Shown piece after piece: positions 5,717 through 6,274 of a stretch of 6,274 nucleotides of DNA (the first letter of the stretch is position 1; every line of letters begins with the position of its first letter). The position numbers and the translations under genes were made by a program. This DNA is from Elioraea sp051860475 (GTDB taxonomy: Bacteria; Pseudomonadota; Alphaproteobacteria; Acetobacterales; Acetobacteraceae), in the NCBI RefSeq assembly GCF_051860475.1, contig NZ_JBHYDW010000199.1, positions 1 to 6,274 of the forward strand, read 5' to 3'. Under the pieces are notes generated by a model. It saw only the letters and a program-made list of their open reading frames with translations, was not told the DNA's origin and ran no database searches.

Positions 5717-6274
5717 ATGATCTCACGCCGCGGCCTGCTGGCCGGTGCCACTGCCCTCGCGGGAGCGGCCGCACTGGCCCGTCCTGCGATCGCCCAGACC
5801 GGGCCGATCCGTGTGGGCATCCTCCATTCGCTCTCGGGCACCATGGCGATCAGCGAAACCACGCTGAAGGACGTCATGCTGATGCTGATCGCCGAGCAGA
5901 ACCGCAAGGGCGGCCTGCTCGGCCGCCAGCTTGAGCCGGTGGTCGTCGATCCGGCATCGAACTGGCCGCTGTTCGCCGAGAAGGCGCGCGAGCTGATCAG
6001 CGTCAACCGCGTCGCGGCCGTGTTCGGCTGCTGGACCAGCGTGAGCCGCAAATCCGTGCTGCCGGTGTTCGAGGAGCTCAACAACATCCTCTTCTACCCC
6101 GTGCAGTACGAGGGCGAGGAGAGCTCGAAGAACATCTTCTACACCGGGGCTGCGCCGAACCAGCAGGCGATCCCGGCGGTGGACTACCTGATGGAGGAGG
6201 AGAACGTACAGCGCTGGGCGCTGCTCGGCACCGACTACGTCTACCCGCGTACCACCAACCGCATCCTCGACGCC
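5717..6274 (+). CDS. urtA: Urea ABC transporter substrate-binding protein UrtA (5' part, runs off the window)
   Basis: The first 186 codons are open to the right edge without a stop. UrtA is the periplasmic receptor of the high-affinity urea importer UrtABCDE and belongs to the branched-chain amino acid/amide type of receptors; full proteins have about 400-430 residues. The sequence is highly typical: VGILHSLSGTMAISE (33-47), PVVVDPASNWPLFAEKA (74-90), AVFGCWTSVSRKSVLPVFEE (101-120), LFYPVQYEGEE (125-135), TGAAPNQQAIPAV (143-155) and LLGTDYVYPRTTN (169-181). The signal peptide carries the twin-arginine motif SRRGLLA (3-9) with cleavage after AIA (24-26). It starts its own transcription unit behind a sigma-54 promoter. 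The remaining transporter genes (urtBCDE) and perhaps urease are expected just beyond the window, by analogy with other genomes. Confidence 0.93.
   Translation, partial: MISRRGLLAGATALAGAAALARPAIAQTGPIRVGILHSLSGTMAISETTLKDVMLMLIAEQNRKGGLLGRQLEPVVVDPASNWPLFAEKARELISVNRVAAVFGCWTSVSRKSVLPVFEELNNILFYPVQYEGEESSKNIFYTGAAPNQQAIPAVDYLMEEENVQRWALLGTDYVYPRTTNRILDA

Noticed and set aside
1..6274. CRISPR arrays, tRNA or rRNA genes, insertion sequences, toxin-antitoxin pairs
   Set aside because: No regularly spaced direct repeats, RNA-gene signatures, transposase motifs or flanking inverted repeats were seen. Nearly all of the DNA is used by metabolic and transport genes.

Overview
This GC-rich window (roughly 70% GC by eye, with strong third-position GC bias) looks like a proteobacterial chromosome, most likely an alphaproteobacterium of the Rhodospirillales/Acetobacteraceae type. 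That guess rests on composition, protein style, Tat-type signal peptides and nitrogen-regulon promoters. No marker gene fixes the taxonomy. All supported genes read rightwards, and the long antisense open frames are GC-driven shadows.

Layout. Positions 1-237 have no convincing gene. They hold a strong 12-bp GC hairpin (80-106), an NtrC-like half-site pair (114-130) and a near-consensus sigma-54 (-24/-12) promoter (211-226). Positions 238-5531 form one tightly packed six-gene unit with gaps or overlaps of 1, -4, -8, 4 and 12 nt. It contains a PotA-like ABC ATPase, a Tat-signal PotD-like solute-binding protein, two PotB/PotC-like permeases, ureidoglycolate lyase (AllA) and a PuuE-type allantoinase. 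Positions 5532-5716 are a structured intergenic region with a nested stem-loop, a second sigma-54 promoter (5621-5636) and a leader hairpin. From 5717 to the right edge runs the first 186 codons of urtA, the periplasmic urea-binding protein of the UrtABCDE transporter.

How it fits together. PuuE opens allantoin to allantoate. AllA splits ureidoglycolate into glyoxylate and urea. UrtA belongs to the high-affinity urea importer. The window therefore looks like a nitrogen-scavenging island for purine-derived ureides and urea. The ABC transporter is of the polyamine/opine/2-aminoethylphosphonate superfamily by sequence style, but it shares an operon with two ureide enzymes. Residues that hold spermidine in E. 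coli PotD appear to be replaced in its binding protein. The main hypothesis is that this is a dedicated importer for allantoin or a related ureide, switched on by nitrogen limitation through sigma-54 and NtrC. The two promoters share 16 of 20 positions, so the ureide operon and urtA probably belong to one regulon. The step from allantoate to ureidoglycolate (allantoicase or allantoate amidohydrolase plus ureidoglycine aminohydrolase) is not encoded here.
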